A stretch of DNA of 64,000 nt from Pseudoalteromonas sp. XMcav2-N. GTDB lineage: Bacteria > Pseudomonadota > Gammaproteobacteria > Enterobacterales > Alteromonadaceae. The notes under the pieces are model-generated. The model worked only from the letters and a program-made list of their open reading frames with translations. It did no database searches and was not told the origin of the DNA. The first letter of the stretch is position 1. Each line of letters begins with the position of its first letter. The position numbers and the translations under genes were made by a program. The DNA lies in assembly GCF_024124545.1 (NCBI RefSeq), contig NZ_JAMXSF010000019.1, positions 62,001 through 126,000 of the forward strand, read 5' to 3'. Positions 53,152-60,982 of this stretch are shown piece after piece.

Positions 53152-53275
53152 GTCCTCTTCCTGTAGGACATCCTGTTGATGATGTATCTCTCCTTGTGAA
53201 GATACAGTGTATTGATAGCTTCTCCCCAGATTGCTATAACGGCTCGCAATGTGAATGGTGCGAGCCGGTTTTTCT
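53152..53275 (+). ncRNA. Candidate small RNA in the Spot 42 (spf) locus
   Basis: About 120 nt between an extended -10 promoter and a strong terminator, with no plausible reading frame. Three hairpins are visible: GTCCT/AGGAC (53152-53156 with 53165-53169), TGTATCT/AGATACA (53183-53189 with 53200-53206) and the terminator CGGCTCGCA/TGCGAGCCG (53240-53248 with 53259-53267) followed by TTTTT. In enterobacteria and vibrios the sRNA Spot 42 lies at this place, between polA and yihA/engB, and is a three-hairpin RNA of about 109 nt. The primary sequence resembles Spot 42 only loosely (GTAGG, then GATGT-TATCTCTC), so it may be a diverged homologue or an unrelated RNA. It could also be a yceI leader, but the terminator argues against that. 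Confidence 0.65.
53240..53275 (+). terminator. Terminator of the spf-locus RNA
   Basis: A 9-bp perfect GC-rich stem (53240-53248 with 53259-53267) and a 10-base loop, followed by G and TTTTT. It lies more than 110 bases before yceI. Confidence 0.88.
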
Positions 53276-53389
53276 CTCTCACTCGAATATTTCCCAAGCG
53301 CCATGTCAGGCCAGTATTACGCGCTATGTCGTTGCATCTGCTTACAGGATACAGTTAAGATGACGACTTTCATTTTCAAGGAATACGTC

Positions 53390-53953
53390 ATGCTTAAACC
53401 CCTTCTTTTTTCAGTTCTTGGCCTGTCGGCGCAGTTCGCTCAGGCGTGGCAATTAGACAGCGCGCGCAGCGATGTGAGTTTCACTTCCATTAAGGCGGGC
53501 AGTGTTGCTGAAAACCATCACTTTAAACAGCTGTCTGGCACCATAAATAAAGCCGGTGAACTGGATTTAAGACTGGACCTGAGCAGCGTTGAAAGCCTGA
53601 TCCCCATTCGTAATGAACGCATGCAAAAGATGCTGTTTGAGGTGGCTAAATTCCCAGAGGCTAAAATCACTGCCAATGTGAGTCAGTATCTCAAGTCACT
53701 GAAACCGGGTGTTCAAATTATCCAAAAGGTGCCTGTTACGCTGGCACTGCATGGTCAGGTTGCAACACTGAATGTGGATCTGGTGGTGAACAAAGCCAAT
53801 CAGCAACTTCAGGTGACACCACTGCGCGCTGTGTTGATCAACAGTCGTGATTTTGGCCTGGATGCGGGGATTGAAGCGCTGCGTAAAGTTGCTGGTCTGA
53901 ATACAATTGCAACCGCTGTACCGGTTACTTTCAATCTGGTGTTCAGTGAGTAA
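53390..53953 (+). CDS. YceI-family periplasmic protein
   Basis: A 187-residue protein from ATG 53390, with AAGGA upstream. The frame is open from 53255, but that part is the upstream RNA and terminator. A signal peptide (LLFSVLGLSAQFAQA) is followed by the YceI lipocalin-like fold (WQLDSARSDVSFTSIKAG, then FPEAKI). YceI proteins bind polyisoprenoids, often quinones, in an extended barrel. The next gene starts inside its last codons. Confidence 0.9.
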   Translation: MLKPLLFSVLGLSAQFAQAWQLDSARSDVSFTSIKAGSVAENHHFKQLSGTINKAGELDLRLDLSSVESLIPIRNERMQKMLFEVAKFPEAKITANVSQYLKSLKPGVQIIQKVPVTLALHGQVATLNVDLVVNKANQQLQVTPLRAVLINSRDFGLDAGIEALRKVAGLNTIATAVPVTFNLVFSE

Positions 53954-54476
53954 TCTAGATGTGCTGATCTCACATTATGTGACGCAGCATGCACCCACCG
54001 GGCGCTGGCATGCGGATGAGTGTGGCGTCGGCGCATTTGAAATTGACGCACAAGGTCGCTGGTTTCATGAGGGCGCGCCTATCAGTCGAGAAGGACTGGT
54101 CAGGCTGTTCGCCAGCGTGTTGTGTTATGAGCAGGGCCAGTATCTGCTTAAGTCACCCGCCGAGACGTGCCCGGTAAAAGTCGCAGATAGTCCCTTTGTG
54201 ATTGTAAGCTGGCAGTATTGCAACCAGGCACCCTCGTTGGGCTTGTCGACGACTTTAATCGCACAGGATAATTTGGGCCGGTTATGGCCTGTTTGCAGCG
54301 AGTTTCCCCTGGTGCTTAAATCCTACCACGGTCAGCCAGTCCCATATTTGATGCTCAATTATGGCTTATCGGCGCGAATTAGCCGTTCGGTCTATTATCA
54401 GTGGGCTGAATTGGCACAGGCGCGGGGTGATGAGTTTGTGTTAACGTCGGCAGATATGCCGTTTGTGATTGGCTAG
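53946..54476 (+). CDS. DUF1285-like hypothetical protein
   Basis: About 177 residues from GTG 53946, overlapping the yceI stop by eight bases; an in-frame GTG at 53961 is an alternative. No signal peptide. The region WHADECGVGAFEIDAQGRWFHEGAPISREGLVRLFASVLC fits the DUF1285 family (a beta-rich protein of unknown function, recalled). Coupling to yceI suggests co-regulation. It ends 29 bases before the convergent engB. Confidence 0.75.
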   Translation: MSNLDVLISHYVTQHAPTGRWHADECGVGAFEIDAQGRWFHEGAPISREGLVRLFASVLCYEQGQYLLKSPAETCPVKVADSPFVIVSWQYCNQAPSLGLSTTLIAQDNLGRLWPVCSEFPLVLKSYHGQPVPYLMLNYGLSARISRSVYYQWAELAQARGDEFVLTSADMPFVIG

Positions 54477-54505
54477 GCTGCGCCAGGGGCGCAGCCTGAA
54501 GGCTA

Positions 54506-55153
54506 TTACTCAGCAGCAGGCGTGTCTTGCTCAGCCTCTTCTTTGACATATGGTCCCAGGAACCAGTCATCCAGCTGCCAGGCCAGCTCTTTAAGACCCA
54601 ACCCTTTTAAAGAAGAAAACGCGTGTACGGTAATATCGGCGTTAAGCTCCGCCAGTGCTTTACGCACCTGCAGTACCTCTGCTTTACGCTTGCCTTGCTT
54701 TAACTTGTCGGCCTTGGTTAACAGTGCCAGTACCGGAATGTCACTGCCAGCAGCCCAGTTAATCAAGTCCATATCCAGGTCTTTGAGCGGGTGACGAATG
54801 TCCATCAATACCACAATACCTTTCAGGCTCTGACGCTTTTGCAAGTATTCGCCCAGTGATTTCTGCCATTTCTTTTTCATTTCCAGCGGCACTTTTGCAA
54901 AGCCATATCCGGGTAAATCGATCAGGCGTTTATCATCATCGAGTGAGAAGGTATTGATGAGCTGAGTACGGCCCGGCGTTTTACTGGTCCGTGCCAGCTT
55001 CTGATCAGTCAGGGCGTTTAGCGCACTGGATTTCCCTGCATTGGAGCGTCCGGCAAACGCAACTTCAATGCCGGTATCGGCGGGTAATCGGGAAATATCA
55101 GGGGCACTCGTCACAAACTGAGCACGATTATACGGCATGCGGGATTTTAGCAC
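54506..55153 (-). CDS. engB: Ribosome biogenesis GTP-binding protein YihA/EngB
   Basis: A 215-residue TRAFAC GTPase essential for 50S ribosome assembly in many bacteria. G1 GRSNAGKSSALN, G3 DLPGYG, G4 TKAD and the SSLKGLGL G5 region are all present. The GTG at 55153 has GAGGAG five bases upstream and is preferred; ATG 55138 is an alternative. A TATAAT (55200-55195, minus) lies upstream. A short acidic tail ends the protein. Confidence 0.95.
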   Translation of the reverse strand: MLKSRMPYNRAQFVTSAPDISRLPADTGIEVAFAGRSNAGKSSALNALTDQKLARTSKTPGRTQLINTFSLDDDKRLIDLPGYGFAKVPLEMKKKWQKSLGEYLQKRQSLKGIVVLMDIRHPLKDLDMDLINWAAGSDIPVLALLTKADKLKQGKRKAEVLQVRKALAELNADITVHAFSSLKGLGLKELAWQLDDWFLGPYVKEEAEQDTPAAE

Positions 55154-55523
55154 TTCGACTCCTCAAGGGGATTGATCTCATTATTGTCTATTTTATTATA
55201 CTTGGTTGCTAAAGCAAAAGCCGATAAAATCTTCACCTTGGGTGAGTTTTTACGCTATGTCCTCAAGGGGAAACTTAATCCAGGTCAAATCCCTATAATT
55301 TATGGGCTTAATGTGAGCAGAAAACGTGCCAGAGAAATTAATATCGTGTAGAATGTAGCAATTGCAACGTAAAACTCGAGCCCGTTGACTTTGTCGGTGC
55401 CAATTAGTGCACAATTAGCAAGCTTGGTCAGTCGGTCTCAAATAAGATTTGCCCACGCAGTAAAAGAAACGAGGCTTTTTCGGCTGGGGTCAAAATTACA
55501 GGGTCGGAAACAGAGAATTTACC
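55154..55523. other. Divergent region between engB and cytochrome c4
   Basis: No gene is supported. It holds a -10 for engB (TATAAT on the minus strand, 55200-55195) and a TTGACT (55385-55390) that may belong to the cytochrome c4 promoter without a convincing -10. The 11-mer CCTCAAGGGGA occurs at 55161-55171 and again at 55261-55271, exactly 100 bases apart. Confidence 0.4.
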
Positions 55524-56156
55524 ATGAAAAAAATAGCATTAACTTTAACTATGTTGCTAGGGTCCTTGTCAGCCAGCAACGTCGCGGCATTTGATGGCGA
55601 TGCGCAAGCCGGTAAAGCAAAGGCAGCAACCTGTGCGGCGTGTCACGGTCCGGATGGCAATGCTCCTGTTACTATGTATCCGAAAATCGCTGGTCAACAT
55701 GCGGATTACATCTACAAGCAACTACAAGAGTTTAAGCTTGGCATGACGTCGGGTGGTAAAGAAGGTCGTATGGATCCTGTGATGAGTGGCATGGCTATGC
55801 CTTTATCGGATCAAGACATGAAAGACTTGTCTGCGTATTTTGCGTCGCTGCCTATGTCTTCAGGTACTACACCAGAAGATGTGGTTGAAGTCGGTCAAAA
55901 ACTATATAAAGCGGGCGATGCTGAGCGTGGTATTCCGTCTTGTGCTGCGTGTCACGGTCCACGTGGTAACGGTACGTCTCTGTCAAAGTTCCCGAAAATT
56001 TCATTCCAGCACCCTGAGTATATCAAGGCACAGCTTGAAAAATTCCGCAGTGGCGATCGTAACAACGATCCAAACGGCATGATGAGTGACATTGCGAAGA
56101 AACTGACCGATAAAGACATCGAAGTATTGTCTAAATACTTAGGTGGCCTACACTAA
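55524..56156 (+). CDS. Diheme cytochrome c4
   Basis: A 210-residue periplasmic cytochrome. A signal peptide (cleavage after NVAA) is followed by two homologous domains, each with CAACH (about residues 36-40 and 140-144) and an axial Met (GMAMPLSD; NGMMSDIAKKL). Length and duplication match cytochrome c4, which passes electrons to cbb3-type and related oxidases. The gene is monocistronic and ends in a strong terminator. In E. coli this position next to yihA has no such gene. Confidence 0.95.
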   Translation: MKKIALTLTMLLGSLSASNVAAFDGDAQAGKAKAATCAACHGPDGNAPVTMYPKIAGQHADYIYKQLQEFKLGMTSGGKEGRMDPVMSGMAMPLSDQDMKDLSAYFASLPMSSGTTPEDVVEVGQKLYKAGDAERGIPSCAACHGPRGNGTSLSKFPKISFQHPEYIKAQLEKFRSGDRNNDPNGMMSDIAKKLTDKDIEVLSKYLGGLH

Positions 56157-56202
56157 AGTCGTATAGATACAAAATAAGCCCAGTGTAAACTCTGGGTATT
56201 GT

Positions 56203-56233
56203 AAAAAAGGCAGCAACAGGGCTGCCTTTTTTT
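56203..56233 (+). terminator. Cytochrome c4 terminator
   Basis: AAAAAAGGCAGC (56203-56214), six bases, and GCTGCCTTTTTT (56221-56232): a 12-bp stem ending in T. Confidence 0.92.
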
Positions 56234-56243
56234 GATCTTACTT

Positions 56244-56261
56244 TGTGAGATATATCTCAAT
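56244..56261 (+). promoter_or_regulatory. Candidate UvrY/GacA-type activator site
   Basis: TGTGAG-N6-CTCAAT, containing the perfect 14-base palindrome TGAGATATATCTCA (56246-56259), lies about 170 bases upstream of the predicted sRNA start. UvrY/GacA sites upstream of csr/rsm RNA genes are TGTAAG-N6-CTTACA (recalled) and often sit this far away. The match is partial. Confidence 0.4.
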
Positions 56262-56397
56262 ATTAATGTAGGATATATGCTTATGTAGGGTGTAGGACTT
56301 GACTTAATTTCATCCTGCGTTCAGTTGTAACCTATTGTAATAAAATTGGTTTGATGTTGTTCTAAAATATTCAGGTAATAATTTTGTTATTGTTTAG

Positions 56398-56425
56398 TTG
56401 TAACTGTTTCAGATCGGCGTAGATT
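56398..56425 (+). promoter_or_regulatory. Promoter of the CsrB/CsrC-like RNA
   Basis: TTGTAA (56398-56403), 16 bases, and TAGATT (56420-56425). Transcription would begin near 56432 (GTCGCCAG); as I recall, E. coli CsrB also begins with GTCG. Confidence 0.6.
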
Positions 56426-56431
56426 ATTCGT

Positions 56432-56731
56432 TGTCGCCAGATAATACAAAAACAGGGACAATTCGTATCGGAAGCGTCGGTGGCAGGATTATGTATTCTC
56501 TTTGAATACGCAGGATGACCAAGAAAGTGTCAGGAAGACCGAAAATAAAAAATGCATTGGAAGTTTGATAACAATAACAATATGGAAAGTGTTCACGGAA
56601 GTGACAACAAAAACAAAACGGAAGATACCACAATAAAAATAATAAAGACTTAAAAGTCGAAGGGAGAAGTGTCCAGTTTGTGACGCTCAGATTAGTAAGC
56701 GGTAGAGAGCAATCTCTGCCGCTTTTTTATT
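56432..56731 (+). ncRNA. CsrB/CsrC-type regulatory RNA (CsrA sponge)
   Basis: About 300 nt without a usable reading frame, from a sigma-70 promoter to a strong terminator. Ten GGA motifs occur between 56456 and 56665 (56456, 56470, 56486, 56513, 56533, 56559, 56584, 56597, 56620, 56663), many as CAGGA, CGGAAG or GGGA, the CsrA-binding signature. One is in a four-base loop, TCAC-GGAA-GTGA (56593-56604). Another hairpin, GTATTC/GAATAC (56493-56509), separates two GGA sites. E. coli csrC lies between yihA (engB) and yihI, and this RNA is also between engB and yihI. It should bind many CsrA dimers and relieve translational repression. Exact ends are estimates. Confidence 0.85.
56697..56731 (+). 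terminator. Terminator of the CsrB/CsrC-like RNA
   Basis: A 12-bp stem with one wobble (AAGCGGTAGAGA 56697-56708, TCTCTGCCGCTT 56713-56724), a GCAA tetraloop and a T-run. Confidence 0.94.
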
Positions 56732-56755
56732 TGTGTGTGCATATTTGTTCACTAA

Positions 56756-57454
56756 TTGATTGCTGATACAATACGGCCTTTAAGGCATTTCGGTTTATCT
56801 CAGTTGCAAAATCCACAGTCATGGCGTTGCGGCCTTTGCGAAGGCGACTCACTGACGCACTACCATCAGGACAAATTCAGAGACTACTGGCAGTGTCAGC
56901 GCTGCAAGCTGGTGTCAGTTTCCCCCGAACAGAGATTAAGTGCTGAGCAAGAAAAAGCCATTTATGACAGCCATGAAAATGATCTGATGGATCCCGGCTA
57001 TCGGCGCTTTCTGTCACGGTTGGCTGACCCACTGTGCGAGCGTTTACCGGCGGCCCAATCAGGACTGGATTTTGGCTGTGGTCCAGGCCCCCTGTTAGCT
57101 AAAATGCTAACCGAGGCCGGCCATCGAATGGCGCTATATGATTTATACTATGCCAATGATCCCAAAGTGTTGGATCACCAGTATGACTTTATTACCTGTA
57201 GTGAGGTGATAGAACACCTGGCCCAGCCCGGCAAAGTGCTGCACCAGTTACTGGCGATGCTCAAGCCTGGTGCACCATTGGCATTAATGACTAAGCTGGT
57301 AATAGATCCAGCACGCTTTGCAAACTGGCACTATAAAAACGATCAAACCCATATTGCGTTTTTTAGCCGTGAGACATTTGCCTATATTGCAGAGCAATTT
57401 AATACCCAGGTTGAAGTGATTGGTAATGATGTCATCATTTTAACTAAGCGATAG
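56756..57454 (+). CDS. Class I SAM-dependent methyltransferase with Cys-pair N-terminus
   Basis: About 232 residues. The frame opens with TTG 56756 only 25 bases after the sRNA terminator and no ribosome-binding site is evident, so the start is uncertain. The N-terminal part has two CxxC pairs (CGLC and CQRC), a probable zinc ribbon. The methyltransferase core follows: LDFGCGPGPLLAKMLTEAG, ITCSEVIEHLAQPGKVLHQL and MLKPGAPLALMTKLV. The substrate is unknown. It lies 22 bases before yihI and may depend on read-through or an internal promoter inside the sRNA region. Confidence 0.8.
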   Translation: MIADTIRPLRHFGLSQLQNPQSWRCGLCEGDSLTHYHQDKFRDYWQCQRCKLVSVSPEQRLSAEQEKAIYDSHENDLMDPGYRRFLSRLADPLCERLPAAQSGLDFGCGPGPLLAKMLTEAGHRMALYDLYYANDPKVLDHQYDFITCSEVIEHLAQPGKVLHQLLAMLKPGAPLALMTKLVIDPARFANWHYKNDQTHIAFFSRETFAYIAEQFNTQVEVIGNDVIILTKR

Positions 57455-57476
57455 TACAGAATGAGTAAAGACTAGT

Positions 57477-58052
57477 ATGACGAGAAAGAAGAAATCCCGT
57501 AAGGTTGGCAACATAGGTACGCCAAGGTTAAGCAAAGAGAAGCTCCAGGAGCTCAGAGCGCTCAAAGAGCAGCGCAATAAAAAGCACAAAGGTAAGAAGC
57601 CTGGATCTCGCAATGCACAAGAAGCCAAAGTCGATGAGCACAACACCACAGGTACTAAAAAGGATCCGCGTGCTGGCAGTAAAAAGCCGATAGCTCTGGT
57701 GCCCCAGCCGCAGCAGGTTAATGAACCTAAGCTAAAACGAGATCTTAAACCTCAGGTCGAGTTGAAGAAAGTGGCTGTGGTGACTTTAAGCCCGGAAGAA
57801 GAACTGCAGCAACTGGAAAATGATGAGCGTCTGATGGCACTATTGGAGCGTCATGAGCGTGGCGAGCTATTAACGGGCAAAGATGCTAAGTACTTCAATA
57901 AGTCAGTGGCACGCCATCAGGAGTTATGTGAGTTACTGGGCATTGATGATGAGTTCGAAGAAGCTGATATGCCCCAGGAAGATGAGCTGGATCAGTGGAT
58001 GAGCAGTGATCTGGCAGATGAGTGGTTAACAGACGAAGACGAGGAGCGTTAA
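57477..58052 (+). CDS. yihI: Der GTPase-activating protein YihI
   Basis: A 191-residue protein. The N-terminal 80 residues are a Lys/Arg-rich, disordered segment (TRKKKSRKVG, KLQELRALKEQRNKKHKGKK) that would contact rRNA or Der. The C-terminal half is acidic and helical (LSPEEELQQLENDERLMALLERHERGE; DEWLTDEDEER). YihI stimulates the GTPase of Der/EngA in 50S assembly. The neighbour engB is another 50S assembly factor. The next gene starts three bases after its stop. Confidence 0.92.
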   Translation: MTRKKKSRKVGNIGTPRLSKEKLQELRALKEQRNKKHKGKKPGSRNAQEAKVDEHNTTGTKKDPRAGSKKPIALVPQPQQVNEPKLKRDLKPQVELKKVAVVTLSPEEELQQLENDERLMALLERHERGELLTGKDAKYFNKSVARHQELCELLGIDDEFEEADMPQEDELDQWMSSDLADEWLTDEDEER

Positions 58053-58055
58053 ACT

Positions 58056-58562
58056 ATGTGGATAGCCGCGATTGTGGTAGGCGCGTTGATCATCGCCGGT
58101 CTGGCATTTTACGCCGGCAAGCTGCTGTGGCAGCTGAAAGTTCAGAAAGACACGATAGCAAAATTGCAGCAGGAGCAAAAAGAGAAGCTGGCACGTTCTC
58201 GTCAGGAACGAAATGCCAAGCTGTCCGATAGTATCAATCTGATAGCCAAAGCGATGCAGCAGAAGCAGTGTGAGTACTCTGAAGGCTGTTTGCGGGTATG
58301 GGTGCTGATGTCTCAATACAGCTTTGACGAGGAAATCGAGCTGAGCCAGAGTTATCCGGGCGTGCATGAGATGTACGAGGAAGTCAAAGAAATGCCGACC
58401 CATGACGCTCGAAAAAAATACAGTAAGAAAGAGATTTATAAAATGGATGCGCAGCGCTGGCGTGCTGAAGAGCGCCTTGAAGCTCAGATCCTGGAAGACT
58501 GTGAAAAGCTACTGAATCGTTTTAAACCGCTGCCTGGCAGCGAAAATGTGGTATTTCAGTAG
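58056..58562 (+). CDS. DUF2489 family membrane-anchored protein
   Basis: A 168-residue protein with one N-terminal membrane helix (MWIAAIVVGALIIAGLAFYA) followed by a charged coiled-coil-like segment (about 28-60) and a helical domain with EYSEGCLRVWVLM and SQSYPGVHEMYEEVKEMPTHDARKKYSKKE. This matches DUF2489, commonly found between yihI and hemN. Function unknown. It forms a two-gene unit with yihI, and its end overlaps the convergent EamA gene by 41 bases. Confidence 0.85.
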   Translation: MWIAAIVVGALIIAGLAFYAGKLLWQLKVQKDTIAKLQQEQKEKLARSRQERNAKLSDSINLIAKAMQQKQCEYSEGCLRVWVLMSQYSFDEEIELSQSYPGVHEMYEEVKEMPTHDARKKYSKKEIYKMDAQRWRAEERLEAQILEDCEKLLNRFKPLPGSENVVFQ

Positions 58563-59451
58563 CCATACATGAGCTACTGTGCGCGCGCAGGGTGGCGGGT
58601 GAAAAGCCCGTCACCAGCATAGTTCCCGTTAATACCAGTACCATCCCGCCTAACGTATTGAGCCCAACCTGCTCGTCTAACACCAGATAGCCCCAGACAA
58701 TCCCAAACAGGGGGATTAAGAAAGTCACCGATAGCGCAGAAGCCGCGCCTACCTCTGAAATTAATCTAAAATACAACAAGTAAGCAATGCCGGTACAGAT
58801 CACCCCTAAGGCGATCACGGCAGAGATCTCGGCACTATCTGGTACTGCCCGCATGGGTATGAAAGGGAGCAGTGGCAGTAGCCAGAGGACGGCGGCCCAC
58901 ATGCTGCCATGGGCATTATCAAACGCGGGGATCTGGGGCGCATTTTTAGCATAATTGCTCGCAACCCCGTAACTGACTGCAGCAAGTACACCCGCCAGAA
59001 CCGGCCAAACCAGTTTTTCTGAGACAAGAGTCTTATCCCAGCCAACTAAGACAATAACGCCAAAAATACCCAGCCCCATACCGAGCAGGGACTTCACTGA
59101 AAGAGGCGTTCGGTGCCAGAAAAAAGCGATCAAAGCACCCCAAATGGCAGCCGTGGCGTTTAAAATTGCCAGCATAGATACAGTAAGCGTTTGCGCCGCA
59201 TAGGCAAAGAGCACGAAGGGTAGCGCGGTATTGAGTAAGCCCAGCGTAAAATAGTGGCGTGCATGAACACGAAAATGTAGCAATTGCTTCAGATACCAGG
59301 CTATCACGAGCAAAGCAAGTGCGGCAAAGCTCACTCTGAACTCGATTAGATAAGCCGGTCCAAAGGTCGGCGCGGCAATACGCATAAATAAAAATGAACC
59401 GCCCCAGATTGCTGCCAGACAGATCAAACGTAAAAAACTAGATAATGTCAT
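58522..59451 (-). CDS. EamA/DMT-family transporter
   Basis: About 309 residues from ATG 59451, with AAGGGA five bases upstream; ATG 59454 is adjacent. Ten membrane helices in two EamA repeats: the first begins LRLICLAAIWGGSFLFMRIA, the second includes FDNAHGSMWAAVLWLLPLLP and TFLIPLFGIVWGYLVLDEQVG. Drug/metabolite exporters of this family move amino acids or small metabolites; the substrate is unknown. The last 40 bases are shared with the DUF2489 gene, encoding a hydrophilic tail beyond the last helix. Confidence 0.88.
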   Translation of the reverse strand: MTLSSFLRLICLAAIWGGSFLFMRIAAPTFGPAYLIEFRVSFAALALLVIAWYLKQLLHFRVHARHYFTLGLLNTALPFVLFAYAAQTLTVSMLAILNATAAIWGALIAFFWHRTPLSVKSLLGMGLGIFGVIVLVGWDKTLVSEKLVWPVLAGVLAAVSYGVASNYAKNAPQIPAFDNAHGSMWAAVLWLLPLLPFIPMRAVPDSAEISAVIALGVICTGIAYLLYFRLISEVGAASALSVTFLIPLFGIVWGYLVLDEQVGLNTLGGMVLVLTGTMLVTGFSPATLRAHSSSCMATEIPHFRCQAAV

Positions 59452-59586
59452 CATCTTCCCTTTTACAGAGCCAGTCTGTAGGTGAGGTGAATAATGCAAT
59501 TAAAGTGACGGAAGTGGCGTCTGGATGCAACGATAAATGAACAATGAGTTCTGAAAGTGGCTATTTGGGGCAAGGGGAGGGAATAT

Positions 59587-59612
59587 ACGCAGGGGCGCCT
59601 TCTCCCCTGCGT
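59587..59612. terminator. Hairpin downstream of accC
   Basis: ACGCAGGGG (59587-59595) and CCCCTGCGT (59604-59612) form a 9-bp stem just after the accC stop. No T-run on the minus strand, so it may be a weak terminator or a 3'-end stabiliser. Confidence 0.5.
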
Positions 59613-59620
59613 AAACGGGC

Positions 59621-60961
59621 TTACAGGCCCAGTTTCTTTTCCAGGTAGTGGATGTTGGTACCACCGTTTTGGAAGTTTTCGTCCGCCAGAATTTTCTTGT
59701 GCAGCGGGGTATTGGTTTTAATACCGTCAATCACAAGTTCATTCAGGGCATTACGTGCACGGGCAATGGCCACATCACGGTTTTCACCGTAAGTGATCAG
59801 TTTACCGATCATGGAGTCGTAATGCGGCGGGACTGTGTAGTCAGCATAGATATGGCTGTCCCAGCGAATGCCCAAACCACCGGCCGGGTGGAAGCGCGTG
59901 ATCTTGCCTGGAGACGGAATAAAGCTGACTGGATCTTCGGCATTGATACGACATTCAATGGCATGGCCACGAATTACTACATCATCCTGAGTAATAGACA
60001 GCGGTTGACCAGCGGCAATTTTCAGCTGCTCTTTGATCAGGTCAACGCCAGTCACCATTTCAGTCACCGGGTGTTCTACCTGGATACGTGTGTTCATCTC
60101 AATGAAGTAGAATTCACCATTTTCATACAAGAATTCAAACGTACCGGCACCACGGTAACCGATCTCGATACAGGCACGCGTACAGCGATCACCAATGAAC
60201 TTACGCATTTCTGCGGTAATACCAGGTGCAGGCGCTTCTTCTACCACTTTCTGGTGACGACGCTGCATTGAACAGTCACGCTCGCCCAGATGGATGGCAT
60301 TACCTTGTCCGTCTGCTAAGACTTGTACTTCGATATGACGTGGGTTTTCAAGGAACTTCTCCATGTATACCATGCCATTACCAAAGAATTGCTGTGCTTC
60401 AGTTTGCGTCAGTGCGATTGAGTCAAGTAGCTCTTCTTCAGAGCGTACAACACGCATACCACGACCACCACCGCCACCGGCAGCTTTGATGATCACCGGG
60501 TAACCGATACGCTTCGCGATTTGTACATTGCGCTCATTATCATCCGTCAGCGGACCGTCTGAACCAGGTACACAAGGGACGCCTGCTTTACGCATTGCTT
60601 CGATCGCTGACACTTTATCACCCATCAGACGAATGGTATCGCCTTTTGGACCGATAAAGATAAAGCCGCTCTGTTCAACCTGATCGGCAAAATCTGCGTT
60701 CTCGGACAGGAAGCCATAGCCCGGGTGAATGGCAACGGCATCAGTAACTTCAGCTGCAGCAATGATGCGTGGAATATCCAGGTAACTTTCACTGGCGGCG
60801 GGTTTACCAATACAAATGGTTTCGTCTGCAAGTAGCACGTGTTTGAGGTCACGGTCGGCAGTCGAATGGACCGCAACTGTTTTAATCCCCAGCTCCTTGC
60901 AGGCACGCAATACGCGAAGCGCAATTTCGCCTCGGTTTGCAATGACTACTTTATCTAGCAT
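59621..60961 (-). CDS. accC: Acetyl-CoA carboxylase biotin carboxylase subunit
   Basis: A 446-residue ATP-grasp enzyme that carboxylates the biotin on AccB, starting fatty acid synthesis. Motifs: VIANRGEIALRVLRACKELG, HPGYGFLSENADFA, the ATP loop KAAGGGGGRGMRVV and GERDCSMQRRHQKVVEEAPAP. The C-terminal WDSHIYADYTVPPHYDSMIGKL is complete. It lies 21 bases after accB and belongs to the aroQ-accB-accC operon. Confidence 0.98.
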   Translation of the reverse strand: MLDKVVIANRGEIALRVLRACKELGIKTVAVHSTADRDLKHVLLADETICIGKPAASESYLDIPRIIAAAEVTDAVAIHPGYGFLSENADFADQVEQSGFIFIGPKGDTIRLMGDKVSAIEAMRKAGVPCVPGSDGPLTDDNERNVQIAKRIGYPVIIKAAGGGGGRGMRVVRSEEELLDSIALTQTEAQQFFGNGMVYMEKFLENPRHIEVQVLADGQGNAIHLGERDCSMQRRHQKVVEEAPAPGITAEMRKFIGDRCTRACIEIGYRGAGTFEFLYENGEFYFIEMNTRIQVEHPVTEMVTGVDLIKEQLKIAAGQPLSITQDDVVIRGHAIECRINAEDPVSFIPSPGKITRFHPAGGLGIRWDSHIYADYTVPPHYDSMIGKLITYGENRDVAIARARNALNELVIDGIKTNTPLHKKILADENFQNGGTNIHYLEKKLGL

Positions 60962-60982
60962 AGTGTTAACCTTCCAGGGGCA

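Noticed and set aside
55161..55271. 11-bp direct repeat CCTCAAGGGGA exactly 100 bases apart
   Set aside because: One copy includes the engB ribosome-binding-site region; two copies alone are not enough to claim a repeat element or operator.
59500..59730. 76-codon frame overlapping the accC 3' end
   Set aside because: It is another frame of accC plus the downstream hairpin; no independent coding signal.
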